Source: an uncultured Acetatifactor sp.
Lineage (GTDB): Bacteria; Bacillota; Clostridia; Lachnospirales; Lachnospiraceae
NCBI GenBank assembly: GCA_910586215.1
Contig: CAJUGH010000003.1
Location: forward strand, 115,273-179,272
Length of the DNA: 64,000 nucleotides
Direction: 5' to 3'
Shown here: positions 43,948 through 52,473 of the stretch, one piece after another
Numbering within the stretch: position 1 is the stretch's first letter
Layout: every line of letters starts with the position of its first letter
The notes under the pieces: generated by a model
Database searches by the model: none
Told to the model about the DNA's origin: nothing
Seen by the model: the letters and a program-made list of their open reading frames with translations, nothing else
Program-made: the position numbers and the translations under genes

Positions 43948-45477
43948 ATGAAATATTTCCATACAGGTTCCGGACGGCCGGAAGCTGTCTGCGTTGTAAC
44001 CGCCATCTGCTATTTCGGCCTGTACTGCGTGGTGGCCCTGACATTGCTGTTCTGCCAGCCTTTCGGCAACCCGCCGGATGAATACAACCGTTACCTCATC
44101 CCCCAGTTTATTGCTGAGAACGGCACCCTGCCCACAGGCTTTGAGGAGGAAGTGCGCATCGAAGGATATGGGTCTTCCTATGCCTTCCATCCCATCCTGC
44201 CCTATATCTTCCAAGGGTATCTCATGAGACTGGCGGGTCTGTTCACCCAGGATTCCCAGGCACTGTTGCTGACAGCACGCCTAGTGAATTTTTTCTTCGG
44301 ACTGGTGATGGCCGTATTCGTGTTGCTGCTGGGACATCTATGGTTCCAGGACAGGCGCTTTGCATGGCTGTTCGCCTTCCTGGTGACATTCTGGCCTCAG
44401 GGTATCTTCCTGCACACGTATGTGAACACGGATTCCTGCTGCATGATGTCCATTGCCATGATCCTCTACGGACTGACCTGGGGACTGCAGAAGGGATTTG
44501 GCCCTGCTGCCAGCATCCTGCTCTCCCTTGGCATCATACTCTGTGCCCTGTCCTATTACAATGCCTATGGCTTCATCCTAAGCAGCATCCTGCTTTTTAC
44601 CGCTTCTTTCCTGTCCTGGGAAAAGGGCAGACGCCCCGTCTTCCAGTGGAAACCGTTCTTAAAAACAGGGGGGATGATCTCCCTGGTGGTACTCCTTGGC
44701 ATCGGCTGGTGGTTTATCCGTAACCTTCTGCTGTACGAGGGAGATCTGCTGGGAATGGCGGCCAGGGAGCGCTTCGCCACCCTTCACGCCCTGCCCCAGT
44801 ACCAGCCAGCCTTACGGGCAAGCTGGCTGAACCTGGGGTATTCCGCGTGGGATATGCTGCGGGATTCTGATTTCATCACCCTCACCAGACAGAGCTTCAT
44901 CTGTTCCTACGGTGCCATGAACATCACTACCTCCATCTGGATCTACCGCTTTTACCGGGTACTGGTGGCTGTCGGGGTATTGTGCAGCCTTCTGATCCCC
45001 TTAAGATATACCTGGAAGGTGTCCGGGATCCTGGAACGAAAAGAGCGAGTATGCAGGGAGTCCAGGACCAAAACCCAGGCCGGCATGGGGGCTGGAAAAG
45101 GATTGACACGCTTCTTCCACGGAAATATGGTCTTCTGCATCGCCATGCCCTACCTTTTAAGTGTGATCTTTTCCTATACTACGGACTATCAGCCCCAGGG
45201 ACGCTATGTGCTCCCAGCCCTGGTTCCCCTGTGCTATTATGTAGTCCACGGCCTGGAGAAACTCCTGCTGCTGGAGCCGGGAAAGCTGCCCGGCTTCCTG
45301 GGCCGGGCAGGCAGACAGTGGGCCGGTAAGCATACTGTTCCCGCTGGCAGCAGGAAAAAAGAAGGCATACCCACGGCGGTGGTAATCACACTTTCCGCCC
45401 TGGTCGCCTTCTTCCTCTTATGGACAGTGTGGGGATATGCACTGCCCTATTACGCCGCCAATCCGGTGGCTCCTTAG
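43948..45477 (+). CDS. Polytopic membrane glycosyltransferase-like protein (GT-C/DUF2142 type)
   Basis: 509 residues from the ATG at 43948 (AAGGAG). About 11 hydrophobic helices; the first outside loop has NPPDEYNRYLIPQFIAENG, matching the PPDE...H/R...G pattern that DUF2142 and GT39-like enzymes use for lipid-phosphate sugar donors. A basic cytoplasmic stretch (about 365-385) precedes the last helices. Probably transfers or flips a sugar for a surface polymer. Alone on the plus strand, convergent with spoIVA. Confidence 0.78.
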   Translation: MKYFHTGSGRPEAVCVVTAICYFGLYCVVALTLLFCQPFGNPPDEYNRYLIPQFIAENGTLPTGFEEEVRIEGYGSSYAFHPILPYIFQGYLMRLAGLFTQDSQALLLTARLVNFFFGLVMAVFVLLLGHLWFQDRRFAWLFAFLVTFWPQGIFLHTYVNTDSCCMMSIAMILYGLTWGLQKGFGPAASILLSLGIILCALSYYNAYGFILSSILLFTASFLSWEKGRRPVFQWKPFLKTGGMISLVVLLGIGWWFIRNLLLYEGDLLGMAARERFATLHALPQYQPALRASWLNLGYSAWDMLRDSDFITLTRQSFICSYGAMNITTSIWIYRFYRVLVAVGVLCSLLIPLRYTWKVSGILERKERVCRESRTKTQAGMGAGKGLTRFFHGNMVFCIAMPYLLSVIFSYTTDYQPQGRYVLPALVPLCYYVVHGLEKLLLLEPGKLPGFLGRAGRQWAGKHTVPAGSRKKEGIPTAVVITLSALVAFFLLWTVWGYALPYYAANPVAP

Positions 45478-45536
45478 CTGGCGCCTGCCCCGTTTCACAC
45501 CCATGCCATCTACAAGGGATGTGTGAACCGTAGCCA

Positions 45537-47021
45537 TCAGATGATGATACACACCATGCCCCCGTTGCTGTCATTGACGATCTTCTGCATGGTATCCTGG
45601 AGCTTGAGCTGGCTCTCCTCACCAATCACAGCCACCTTGGCGGTGATGCCGTCATTGACCAGCTGCTCCACGGTCTTGCCGAAGATATTGGTATTCCAGA
45701 TGCCCTTCTCCATGTCGGCCTGGTTGATGAAACGGATCAGGTCGTCCGCCTGTTCCTGGGTGCCTACAATGGGAGCGATCTCCGTCTCGATGTTGGCCCG
45801 GATCATGTGGATGGAGGGGCTGGAAGCCTTGATCTTCACCCCGAATTTGTTGCCATGCTTGATCAGTTCCGGCTTTTCCAGCACGATCTCCTCCCTGTCC
45901 GGCGTCACCACCCCGTAGCCCTTGATGCGCACCATGTTCACCGCATCCAGGACCTTGGTATATTCATGCTTCATGGCCGCAAAACTCTTCAGCTTGCTGA
46001 TAAGCTGGTATTCATCGGCAATCGTCTCTCCCACCATCTCCGTGAGCATCTCATAGTAGTAGGATTCCTCCACGTCCAGCTGTACCCGGATACAGCCGTC
46101 TGACAGGCTGATATTGTCCATCTTGCAGCGTTTTATGTATTCACTGTCCAGGTTCACAGGCTTTAACAGCACATCCCGGATGGTGTTATAATCCTTCATC
46201 AGAGCTTTGATGTTGGAGATGATATCCTGTTTCATGCGGTTGTCCCTGGGCAGCAGCTCCACCCATTTAGGGCTATAGAACTCTATGGCCGATATGGGGA
46301 ATTCATACAGTACTTTCTCCAGGAGCATGTGGATATCTTCCCTCTTCAGCTGCTCACAGTTGACAGGCACGGCAGATACCCCGTATTTCTCACTGATCTC
46401 CCCCGCCGTGTTCTTGGCATCCTCGGAATAGGGCTTCTGGCTGTTCACCAGCACCAGGAAAGGCTTCTTCAGCTTCTTCAGGGCCAGGATGGTCTTCTCC
46501 TCTGCCTCCAGGTAGCTGGCCCTGGGGATCTCCCCGAAGCTTCCGTCTGTGGTGATCACCAGCCCGATGGTGGAATGGTCGTTCATGACCTTATCCGTGC
46601 CGATCTCTGCCGCCTGGGTGAAGGGGATCTCGTAATCGAACCAGGGCGTCTTCACCATCCGCTCCACATCCTCCTCCATGTGCCCGGCTGCCCCCTCCAC
46701 CATATACCCCACACAGTCGATGAGCCTGACGGAAACGGGGATATCACCGTTTAGTACCACGTTTGCCGCTTCATTTGGCACGAATTTCGGTTCCGTGGTG
46801 GTAATGGTCTTACCCCCGGCCGACTGGGGCAGTTCATCCTGGGCGCGCATCTTCGCATGTTCATCCTCCATGTAAGGCAGTACCATTTCCTCCATAAAAC
46901 GTTTGATGAAAGTGGACTTTCCGGTGCGTACAGGACCCAGTACCCCGATGTAGATCTCGCCTCCTGTACGGTTCTTGATATCGCTGTACAGGTCGTAGGT
47001 GTTTATAGCATAATTTTCCAT
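45537..47021 (-). CDS. spoIVA: Stage IV sporulation protein A (coat-base ATPase)
   Basis: 494 residues, full length for the family. Walker A GPVRTGKST near residue 30, then VNVALNGDIPVSVRLIDCVG-like switch region and the long alpha/beta middle domain; the C-terminal residues end in GGMVCIII, the membrane/coat-docking end. ATP-driven polymer that covers the forespore and anchors the coat. AGGAGG precedes the ATG at 47021. Confirms a spore-former. Confidence 0.97.
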   Translation of the reverse strand: MENYAINTYDLYSDIKNRTGGEIYIGVLGPVRTGKSTFIKRFMEEMVLPYMEDEHAKMRAQDELPQSAGGKTITTTEPKFVPNEAANVVLNGDIPVSVRLIDCVGYMVEGAAGHMEEDVERMVKTPWFDYEIPFTQAAEIGTDKVMNDHSTIGLVITTDGSFGEIPRASYLEAEEKTILALKKLKKPFLVLVNSQKPYSEDAKNTAGEISEKYGVSAVPVNCEQLKREDIHMLLEKVLYEFPISAIEFYSPKWVELLPRDNRMKQDIISNIKALMKDYNTIRDVLLKPVNLDSEYIKRCKMDNISLSDGCIRVQLDVEESYYYEMLTEMVGETIADEYQLISKLKSFAAMKHEYTKVLDAVNMVRIKGYGVVTPDREEIVLEKPELIKHGNKFGVKIKASSPSIHMIRANIETEIAPIVGTQEQADDLIRFINQADMEKGIWNTNIFGKTVEQLVNDGITAKVAVIGEESQLKLQDTMQKIVNDSNGGMVCIII

Positions 47022-47199
47022 AGAAAAACCTCCTGCATATACTGTTACATGTATATGTAGGAGGTCTGGAAAGCATACCTTTCCTTCTGAAATCTGTCTC
47101 TATGGAGACAGGAATCCTTATTGTCCCTGTTTCTGTGCCCTGTGGTTTCTGTGTCCTATAATTCCCATATCCTGTGGCTTCTGTGTCTCAGTCTCCAGA

Positions 47200-48540
47200 T
47201 TATGGCTCCATCATCACCCCCATGAATACAGGCATGCAATTTTCACAGTCCACAATCATATAGAAGAAAGGTCTGTCCAGGTACACTTCCTTGATCTCCA
47301 TGGCAGCCCCTCCATCGGCCGGTGCCACCACAGTAGCAGCCCCGGCCCTCGTTCCCCTCTCGTTCACCGCAATGTATGTCTTGTGGATCACCCGGCTGAT
47401 ATACAGATTCCCCCGGTCAGAATGCCCCATGCCGGAAAAGTCTGCCCGTTCCTCGTCAAAGGCATCCTCCATACCCATCTGTCGGAGGGTCTGTCCTAGC
47501 TCCACCCCATATTCACTTTCAAACCTGGGGATCCTGGCCCACACCGGGATATCCTGAGCGTGGGCCAGGATGTCACACAATTTCTCCCCGGTCAGGGATG
47601 CTACATATTCCTCCACTGCAAGTCCTTCTTCCGGCAGCAGGGCTGCGAAGGCATATTTCCTGTCCGCATAATATTTCAGGAATCCTTCTGCCTGGTCATC
47701 AGACAGATAGACAGATTCCTCAGACCACATCATGTCCACCTTCCTGGCAGTCCCGTCCTCCAGGGTAAAGTCCTCCTCCCGCACCTGGAAATCCTTGTAG
47801 ATCTCCTGCCACTCCCCGTCAAAGGCCAGGGCATTTACCAGGTACATGACTTCTTCGTCCGGAATCCTGTCCAAGATGTCCTTCACCATGCCGTCTGTAT
47901 GATCCTCCACCCAGGAATTGATCTCCTGCAATGTGGTGTCATCAAAAGGCGCCTGGTACAGTCCAGCCCCATAATATTCCCGGTTGCTATCCAGAAATGC
48001 CTGTTCTGCCTGGAAGAAATCCGCATCCCGCAGCCAGATGGCATTGGCCATGTCCAGCCTGTATTTCTCCCCTTCTGGGAGTCCCTCCCGCAGATCCCTC
48101 AGATAGGGGTTCAGTTCACCTAAGGAAATCCCGAATACCTGCTCCATCTGGGACAGGGTCCCTCCTCTGGCCCCATTTGCAGTCATGGCCAGGGCAGACA
48201 GCACGGAAAGGGGAGATACCAGGACGTTTTCCTTATCCTCCAGATTGTTGCATAACAGCTTCAAGCCAAAATCTGCAAAGGCACCTTCTGCATTCCCTAC
48301 GTAAAGAAGGTCTTCCCCAGGAGCCTCCTGGCCCATGTCCTTACCTATCTCCTGGATTGGATCCTGCCCTTTGTCCTGGTCTGCTGCCAGGCCCTGCTGT
48401 CCTGTCTGCTCTTTCATCAAGTCCTTTGCCTGCATCCCGGCATCCCCACAGCCTGTAAAAGGCAAGGCCAGGGCAAGGGCCATACAGATACCAAGTCCCC
48501 GTCTTCTGACTACCTTCAACCTATTTCTTTTCCTTCCCAT
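47200..48540 (-). CDS. Serpin-family protease inhibitor, lipoprotein
   Basis: 446 residues from the ATG at 48540. Basic start, signal helix and lipobox LPFTGC, acidic tether (about 35-80), then a complete serpin fold: NVLVSPLSVLSALAMTANGA, the shutter; hinge VNERGTRAGAATVV; C-terminal DRPFFYMIVDCENCMPVFMG. Counting the reactive loop from the conserved Glu (P17) puts P1 at Gly or a neighbour (ADGGAA), small residues that would suit elastase- or subtilisin-like targets. The anchored form would protect the cell surface from host or rival proteases. It lies 178 bp from spoIVA. Confidence 0.92.
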   Translation of the reverse strand: MGRKRNRLKVVRRRGLGICMALALALPFTGCGDAGMQAKDLMKEQTGQQGLAADQDKGQDPIQEIGKDMGQEAPGEDLLYVGNAEGAFADFGLKLLCNNLEDKENVLVSPLSVLSALAMTANGARGGTLSQMEQVFGISLGELNPYLRDLREGLPEGEKYRLDMANAIWLRDADFFQAEQAFLDSNREYYGAGLYQAPFDDTTLQEINSWVEDHTDGMVKDILDRIPDEEVMYLVNALAFDGEWQEIYKDFQVREEDFTLEDGTARKVDMMWSEESVYLSDDQAEGFLKYYADRKYAFAALLPEEGLAVEEYVASLTGEKLCDILAHAQDIPVWARIPRFESEYGVELGQTLRQMGMEDAFDEERADFSGMGHSDRGNLYISRVIHKTYIAVNERGTRAGAATVVAPADGGAAMEIKEVYLDRPFFYMIVDCENCMPVFMGVMMEP

Positions 48541-48712
48541 AAAGTTTCTCCCTTCTTCTGAAAACCCTGTCATGGCTGTCTCTCCTCCGGCATTCCGCAC
48601 CTGTGCCTTCCTATGTACCTGGTCCGTCCTGCCGGTTATATAGATAGACGAAAGCCCTGGAAAGAAGTTTCAGAAAAAAGAAAGTTTGTTTCCACTGGCT
48701 AAACTTTTGGAT

Positions 48713-48749
48713 CAAAAATAATAGCAGGGATGGCAAAATCCCTGCTATT
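48713..48749 (-). terminator. Intrinsic terminator
   Basis: 12-bp perfect stem (48720-48731 with 48738-48749), loop of six, then ATTTTTG on the minus strand; ends the gene stopping at 48760. Confidence 0.88.
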
Positions 48750-48759
48750 GGCTGAAATC

Positions 48760-49362
48760 TTATTTTTTCAATGGCTTCCCAAGCTTACCCGTGACAGTCA
48801 CCCCGTTGGCCGAATTCACATCTGCCAGCCATTTGTCCATGAACTGCAGCCATGCCGCTGCTGCCTCCGGCTGTTGGATGTTCACGGGATGGAAGGAATC
48901 ATCCTTGGTATTGCTGGCAGCTACCATCATGGTGACAATCTCTTCCTTGTCCTTGTCATAGAAGGTCATCCAGATATTCCCCTTCTTGGCATTTACCATC
49001 CCAAGGTCAGCCTTATTGATACAGTACGGTGCCCCCTGTCGCAGTTCTTTGTCCACCTTCTGCAGGGGAATCACGTAGAGCCTGTCGTCATTGAATCCAA
49101 TGGCATAATACCAGTACCGGGTGGTGCTGCTGCGCCCATGGTACTCTGTCATCTCCCAGTGGGCATAGGCGGCCGTGTACGGCTCCCCTGCCGGTACCAC
49201 ATTCTTCACCGCATCCTCCACAAAGCGCTTCTCTTCACTGTCCACGCCCTTCTTGGTGTCAAAATGCGACTTGACAAGCACAAAAACCGCAATGACTGCA
49301 ATGACGGCCACAGTGATGATAATGGTCCTGGCATCGATGTTGGTTCCACTTAAAAGAATCAT
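48760..49362 (-). CDS. Membrane-anchored protein of unknown function
   Basis: 200 residues from the ATG at 49362 (GGAGGAGAGG upstream). One helix at about 14-32 (IIITVAVIAVIAVFVLV), then a soluble domain of about 160 residues with WYYAIGFNDDRLYVIPL, which hints at a PH-like or lipocalin-like sheet. Not recognised. Has its own strong terminator. Confidence 0.78.
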   Translation of the reverse strand: MILLSGTNIDARTIIITVAVIAVIAVFVLVKSHFDTKKGVDSEEKRFVEDAVKNVVPAGEPYTAAYAHWEMTEYHGRSSTTRYWYYAIGFNDDRLYVIPLQKVDKELRQGAPYCINKADLGMVNAKKGNIWMTFYDKDKEEIVTMMVAASNTKDDSFHPVNIQQPEAAAAWLQFMDKWLADVNSANGVTVTGKLGKPLKK

Positions 49363-49398
49363 ATGACCTCTCCTCCTGGTATACAAAATTCTGTATTT

Positions 49399-49436
49399 AT
49401 TTTAAAACACCCAGAAGGAAAAGGCAAGGAATTTGT
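49399..49436. repeat. Direct repeat, left copy
   Basis: 38 bp, matching 51245-51282 at 34 positions in the same orientation. The first 17 bases are identical, starting ATTTTAAAACACCCAGA. Confidence 0.75.
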
Positions 49437-49476
49437 ATGCTTATTTCTCCTTGTCGTGTTCCCTGTGTGCACTTCA

Positions 49477-49833
49477 TCATTTTTCCGTCACATATACAGC
49501 AGAACCTTCCGGGAAGTAGATCGTCAATACTTCTTCTGCCAATGCCTTTATTTCTTCCGCTTTCCGGGCATCTTCTGAAAAGGTCAGTTCTACCTCCACC
49601 TTGCAAATACTATCCTCCAAATGCATAATGGCGATACTAGCCTGTTCCACTTCTTCTGACATATCCAGCAGCATCTCCTGTAAGAACCCTTCCAGATATG
49701 CCGTGTATCGCTCTTCTACATTTACGGACAGTGCAGAATCCCAGTCTTCCCTATGATTTTGTTCTGCTGATTCTGTTCTGCCACATCCACACAACATAAT
49801 TGCCAGAAGCAAAAAAAGGATACTTCTCTGCAT
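49477..49833 (-). CDS. Small lipoprotein of unknown function
   Basis: 118 residues. Signal peptide with lipobox MLCGC (Cys16/Cys18 region), then an acidic, largely helical domain ending in a beta-rich piece (VLTIYFPEGSAVYVTEK). No family recognised. It ends the two-gene unit inside the repeat-bounded segment; the next exported gene is 19 bp upstream on the same strand. Confidence 0.72.
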   Translation of the reverse strand: MQRSILFLLLAIMLCGCGRTESAEQNHREDWDSALSVNVEERYTAYLEGFLQEMLLDMSEEVEQASIAIMHLEDSICKVEVELTFSEDARKAEEIKALAEEVLTIYFPEGSAVYVTEK

Positions 49834-49852
49834 AAGATAGAACTACCTCCCT

Positions 49853-50431
49853 TCATACCGCACCAAATTCTACCCTTGGTGGATCTGATACAACGTTTAA
49901 AATTGCACCAAATCTAATAATATTACGATCAGCACCTTTTACTACTGATAAATCCCACCAGGAGTTGCCTATACTTTGATGTGAATCAATCCATGTGCAT
50001 GTAAATTTATCACTTTTCACATCACATGTAGCACGTAATTCTGTCATCTGACTATTTAATCCATCCTCAATCCAATCACAATAAAGAGATACACTAAATG
50101 CTTCTTTCTTTATACCAAAAATATCTTCATATGTAAAAAGAAAAGCTTTCGTACTTGTTCTGTTTACAGACCTTGATATCGATTCATTGGCATCAATCAA
50201 AGTTACAAGAAGTTTTCCTCCGTCATTATCCTCCATGACCACAATTGTTTCTCCAATTTTGTCTGGTAAGGCAATGAAATTAACTGGAGCATATTCTGAT
50301 TTCTCAGTTAATACATTTTCATAATTTAGGTCTAATTGTACCTGTTCCGCTGCTGATACAGTATTTTCTGCTGATATCCAAAGTAATCCACCAAATAAAA
50401 AGCCAAATAACCAAATTAATTTTTTGTTCAT
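49853..50431 (-). CDS. Exported protein of unknown function, AT-rich
   Basis: 192 residues. Classic signal peptide ending VSAA (about 28), then a beta-rich mature domain of about 160 residues with WIDSHQSIGNSWWDLSVVKG near the end. No family recognised. AAAAGGAG precedes the ATG at 50431. Clearly more AT-rich than genes on either side, so likely acquired. Confidence 0.75.
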   Translation of the reverse strand: MNKKLIWLFGFLFGGLLWISAENTVSAAEQVQLDLNYENVLTEKSEYAPVNFIALPDKIGETIVVMEDNDGGKLLVTLIDANESISRSVNRTSTKAFLFTYEDIFGIKKEAFSVSLYCDWIEDGLNSQMTELRATCDVKSDKFTCTWIDSHQSIGNSWWDLSVVKGADRNIIRFGAILNVVSDPPRVEFGAV

Positions 50432-50637
50432 AAAAAACTCCTTTTCTGTATTGTTTATAGAGAAGTGGTAAAAGTCTGATGCAAAGCACTAAATTATCAT
50501 ATTTTCCCTCCTTCCTAGTTGTATTATGCTTTGATTTTTTTATTGTACAATCATTTCACGATTTTGTCAAGCTGTCTTTAACTACATTAGATCCGGGAAG
50601 CTTGACACTTAAACACTGTGGAATAACCCGCCAAACC

Positions 50638-51243
50638 AGTAATGATTTCAACAACTACGACAAAGCAGACGGGACCCGCGACTTCATCACCACACAGTCG
50701 GTAAAGAAGCTGAAGGCGCACCTAAAGAAATGGGCCCTTGCACCGGAAGGATGGCGGCTCTCCGGAAGCGATGGCCGGACCATATATAACATAGATGAAC
50801 TGGATGAAGGGAAATGTCCTGACAGGATCTATTGCAAGAGCCGCTGGATCAGGGAGAAGGTCGATGTCACCATGGACGGGCAGATAAAGAAAGCGGAACT
50901 GGAGCAGCAGCTTATTGCCACCTATTCCATCAAGTACCGCAACTACCTGTGCTCCATCCGCAACCGCCAGGTGGAACGTGCAGGAAAGGCAGTGGAGGCA
51001 GGCGCAAAGGCGGTGGAACGCAAAAGGCAGAACGACCCGAAATGGTTCATTAGGACAGACCACGTCACAGAAGACGGGGAGGCTGCCGGACATGCCGTCT
51101 GCTACATCGATGAGGATGCCATCAGGGAGGAAGAGAAGTATGACGGCTTCTATGCCGTGTGCACCAGCCTGAAGGACGGGCCGGAATCCATCATAAAGGT
51201 GAACCGGCGCAGATGGGAGATAGAGGAATGCAGTCAAACTTAG
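50638..51243 (+). pseudogene. IS1634-family transposase remnant
   Basis: About 200 codons of the central part of an IS4/IS1634-type DDE transposase: DFITTQSVKKLKAHLKKWAL, YLCSIRNRQVERA, EEKYDGFYAVCTSL, IIKVNRRRWEIEEC. The N-terminal 250 or so residues and everything after the conserved RRWEIEEC block (normally FRIMK...) are missing; the frame ends in SQT and a stop. Two bases later the right copy of the 38-bp direct repeat begins. Confidence 0.82.
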
Positions 51244-51244
51244 G

Positions 51245-51282
51245 ATTTTAAAACACCCAGAGAAAAAAGGCAAGGATTTTGT
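51245..51282. repeat. Direct repeat, right copy
   Basis: Second copy of the 38-bp repeat at 49399-49436, four mismatches. It lies between the transposase remnant and the DUF3791 gene ending at 51290. Confidence 0.75.
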
Positions 51283-51289
51283 TATCCGG

Positions 51290-51502
51290 CTATTCATGGC
51301 TCCCATATTCTGCCTCCAATTCATCTGCGAGATACGTATCAGACATGCAATGCATGTCTGATACGCCATCACGGATAAGGCCATACATTTCCGAGCGATA
51401 AAAGAAGTCCAGCGCACAATCCAATGATATACCAACTTTTTCTGCAAAACATAGAATCACCCTGACATATTTTTTCTGGAGCAGAATCGGATTTGCATTC
51501 AT
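51290..51502 (-). CDS. DUF3791-type small protein, putative antitoxin or partner
   Basis: 70 residues, helical. The layout (KKYVRVILCFAEKVGISLDC ... YFYRS/MYGLI ... YLADELEAEYG) parallels the first gene of the module at 51966-52217, so both are DUF3791-like. The ATG at 51502 overlaps the DUF3990 stop by four bases (ATGA). The 3' half contains a perfect 15-bp inverted repeat. Confidence 0.75.
   Translation of the reverse strand: MNANPILLQKKYVRVILCFAEKVGISLDCALDFFYRSEMYGLIRDGVSDMHCMSDTYLADELEAEYGSHE
51335..51365. repeat. Perfect 15-bp inverted repeat inside a coding sequence
   Basis: CGTATCAGACATGCA (51335-51349), one base, then its exact complement (51351-51365). It codes for the symmetric stretch VSDMHCMSDTY in the small DUF3791-like protein. 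The single-base spacer favours a DNA cruciform or a protein-binding site; as RNA the innermost pairs would open to form a loop. Confidence 0.8.
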
Positions 51503-51969
51503 GTTGTTTCACTCCTTTCAAAATGCAGATACTCCAAGGCCTTTTCTGTGCGGAAACAAATCTGTAGATTTGGTTTTGTGTATCGAAGACGTTTTATCGC
51601 TTCTCTTTTATTAATAAGACCATCGGTAAATAATTCTACTGTATTGAAAACTCTATCATTCGCCACGCCACCAATAACAATATCATAATCTGTCATGTCT
51701 TTTCCTATACGACAGCTTAAGATAAAATCCAGCCATGCTTCCGAATAGGAATCAAACTTCAATAACTTCAGTAAATCATATGCACTCTCTTCAAAGGAGT
51801 AACAGGAAATAACCCCACTCTTACCTCTGCGTTTAAACTTATCACACCACTTTTTAGCTTGTCCATATAGAGGTGTCGTATAAAAGCCTTGTCCAAAATC
51901 TACATTTGCCCTGGAATGTATGATATCTGGATTGGGTATCGCCAAGTAAGAACCATGATAGACAATCAT
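51499..51969 (-). CDS. DUF3990 protein, ADP-ribosyltransferase-like putative toxin
   Basis: 156 residues. Begins IVYHGSYLAIPNPDI (His near residue 4), then SRANVDFGQGFYTT with the conserved Tyr, and QAKKWCDKFKRRG; later FNTVELFTDGLI. This His...Tyr pattern and the GFYTT core are those of DUF3990, a family placed with ADP-ribosyltransferase folds. Encoded between two DUF3791-like genes with four-base overlaps on both sides. Toxin activity is inference from fold and layout. Confidence 0.8.
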   Translation of the reverse strand: MIVYHGSYLAIPNPDIIHSRANVDFGQGFYTTPLYGQAKKWCDKFKRRGKSGVISCYSFEESAYDLLKLLKFDSYSEAWLDFILSCRIGKDMTDYDIVIGGVANDRVFNTVELFTDGLINKREAIKRLRYTKPNLQICFRTEKALEYLHFERSETT

Positions 51970-52217
51970 ACCGTTACTCCTCTTTCCTGCATCAATTCCA
52001 TAATGTCGTCCACAATGTATTCCCTGCTTTGGGTATGCAGGATTTCATATTCTGGTACAATATACCCGTTCAGTATATTGCTTTTATCTACGAACGCCTT
52101 ATACACTTGTGCCGCGCTGACACCAAGCCTCACGGCAATACTTTCCATACAAAATATGGCAAATTCCAGTTCTTTGGAATTACAGATTTTTTTCTCGCTC
52201 TCTGTATCTGGTAACAT
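51966..52217 (-). CDS. DUF3791-type small protein, putative antitoxin
   Basis: 83 residues from the ATG at 52217 (AGAGG eight bases upstream; a GTG at 52226 is less likely). Helical, with LEFAIFCMESIAVRLGVSAA, YKAFVDKSNILNGYI and HTQSREYIVDDIMELM. First gene of the module, and so a good candidate for the antitoxin. ATGA overlap with the DUF3990 gene. Confidence 0.8.
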   Translation of the reverse strand: MLPDTESEKKICNSKELEFAIFCMESIAVRLGVSAAQVYKAFVDKSNILNGYIVPEYEILHTQSREYIVDDIMELMQERGVTV

Positions 52218-52271
52218 TCCATCCACCTCTCAGAATTTCCTATCCTTACAGCCATCAATTCCTGTATGCAC

Positions 52272-52300
52272 ATTATACCCCCATCGGCACTATTCCACAA
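52272..52300 (-). promoter_or_regulatory. Promoter of the DUF3791-DUF3990-DUF3791 operon
   Basis: Minus strand TTGTGG (52295-52300), 17-base spacer, TATAAT (52272-52277), 55 bp before the ATG at 52217. On the plus strand a TTGACA (52372-52377) with a poor -10 (TACGGT, 18-base spacer) may serve the acetyltransferase. Confidence 0.7.
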
Positions 52301-52473
52301 TCAGATCTTTCAAGAAGGGCATGCTTTCGAAAAGGGCCTGCAGAACTGGACCGGCTGAACCGACATAACTATTGACAGCTTCCCCTGCCATGTAGTACGG
52401 TAAACCTATCCCAAAGCAGACCGCGTACCGCGGCAGGCTCACCATAGGCGCAGACACAAAAAGGAGAATACAG

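Noticed and set aside
47101..47199. Short repeated CCTGTGG-YTTCTGTGTC stretches between spoIVA and serpin genes
   Set aside because: Imperfect, only two to three short copies, no fold-back; probably simple-sequence drift.
50479..50637. N-terminal 53 codons of the frame containing the transposase remnant
   Set aside because: Hydrophobic, AT-rich sequence unlike any transposase; the homologous part starts near 50638.
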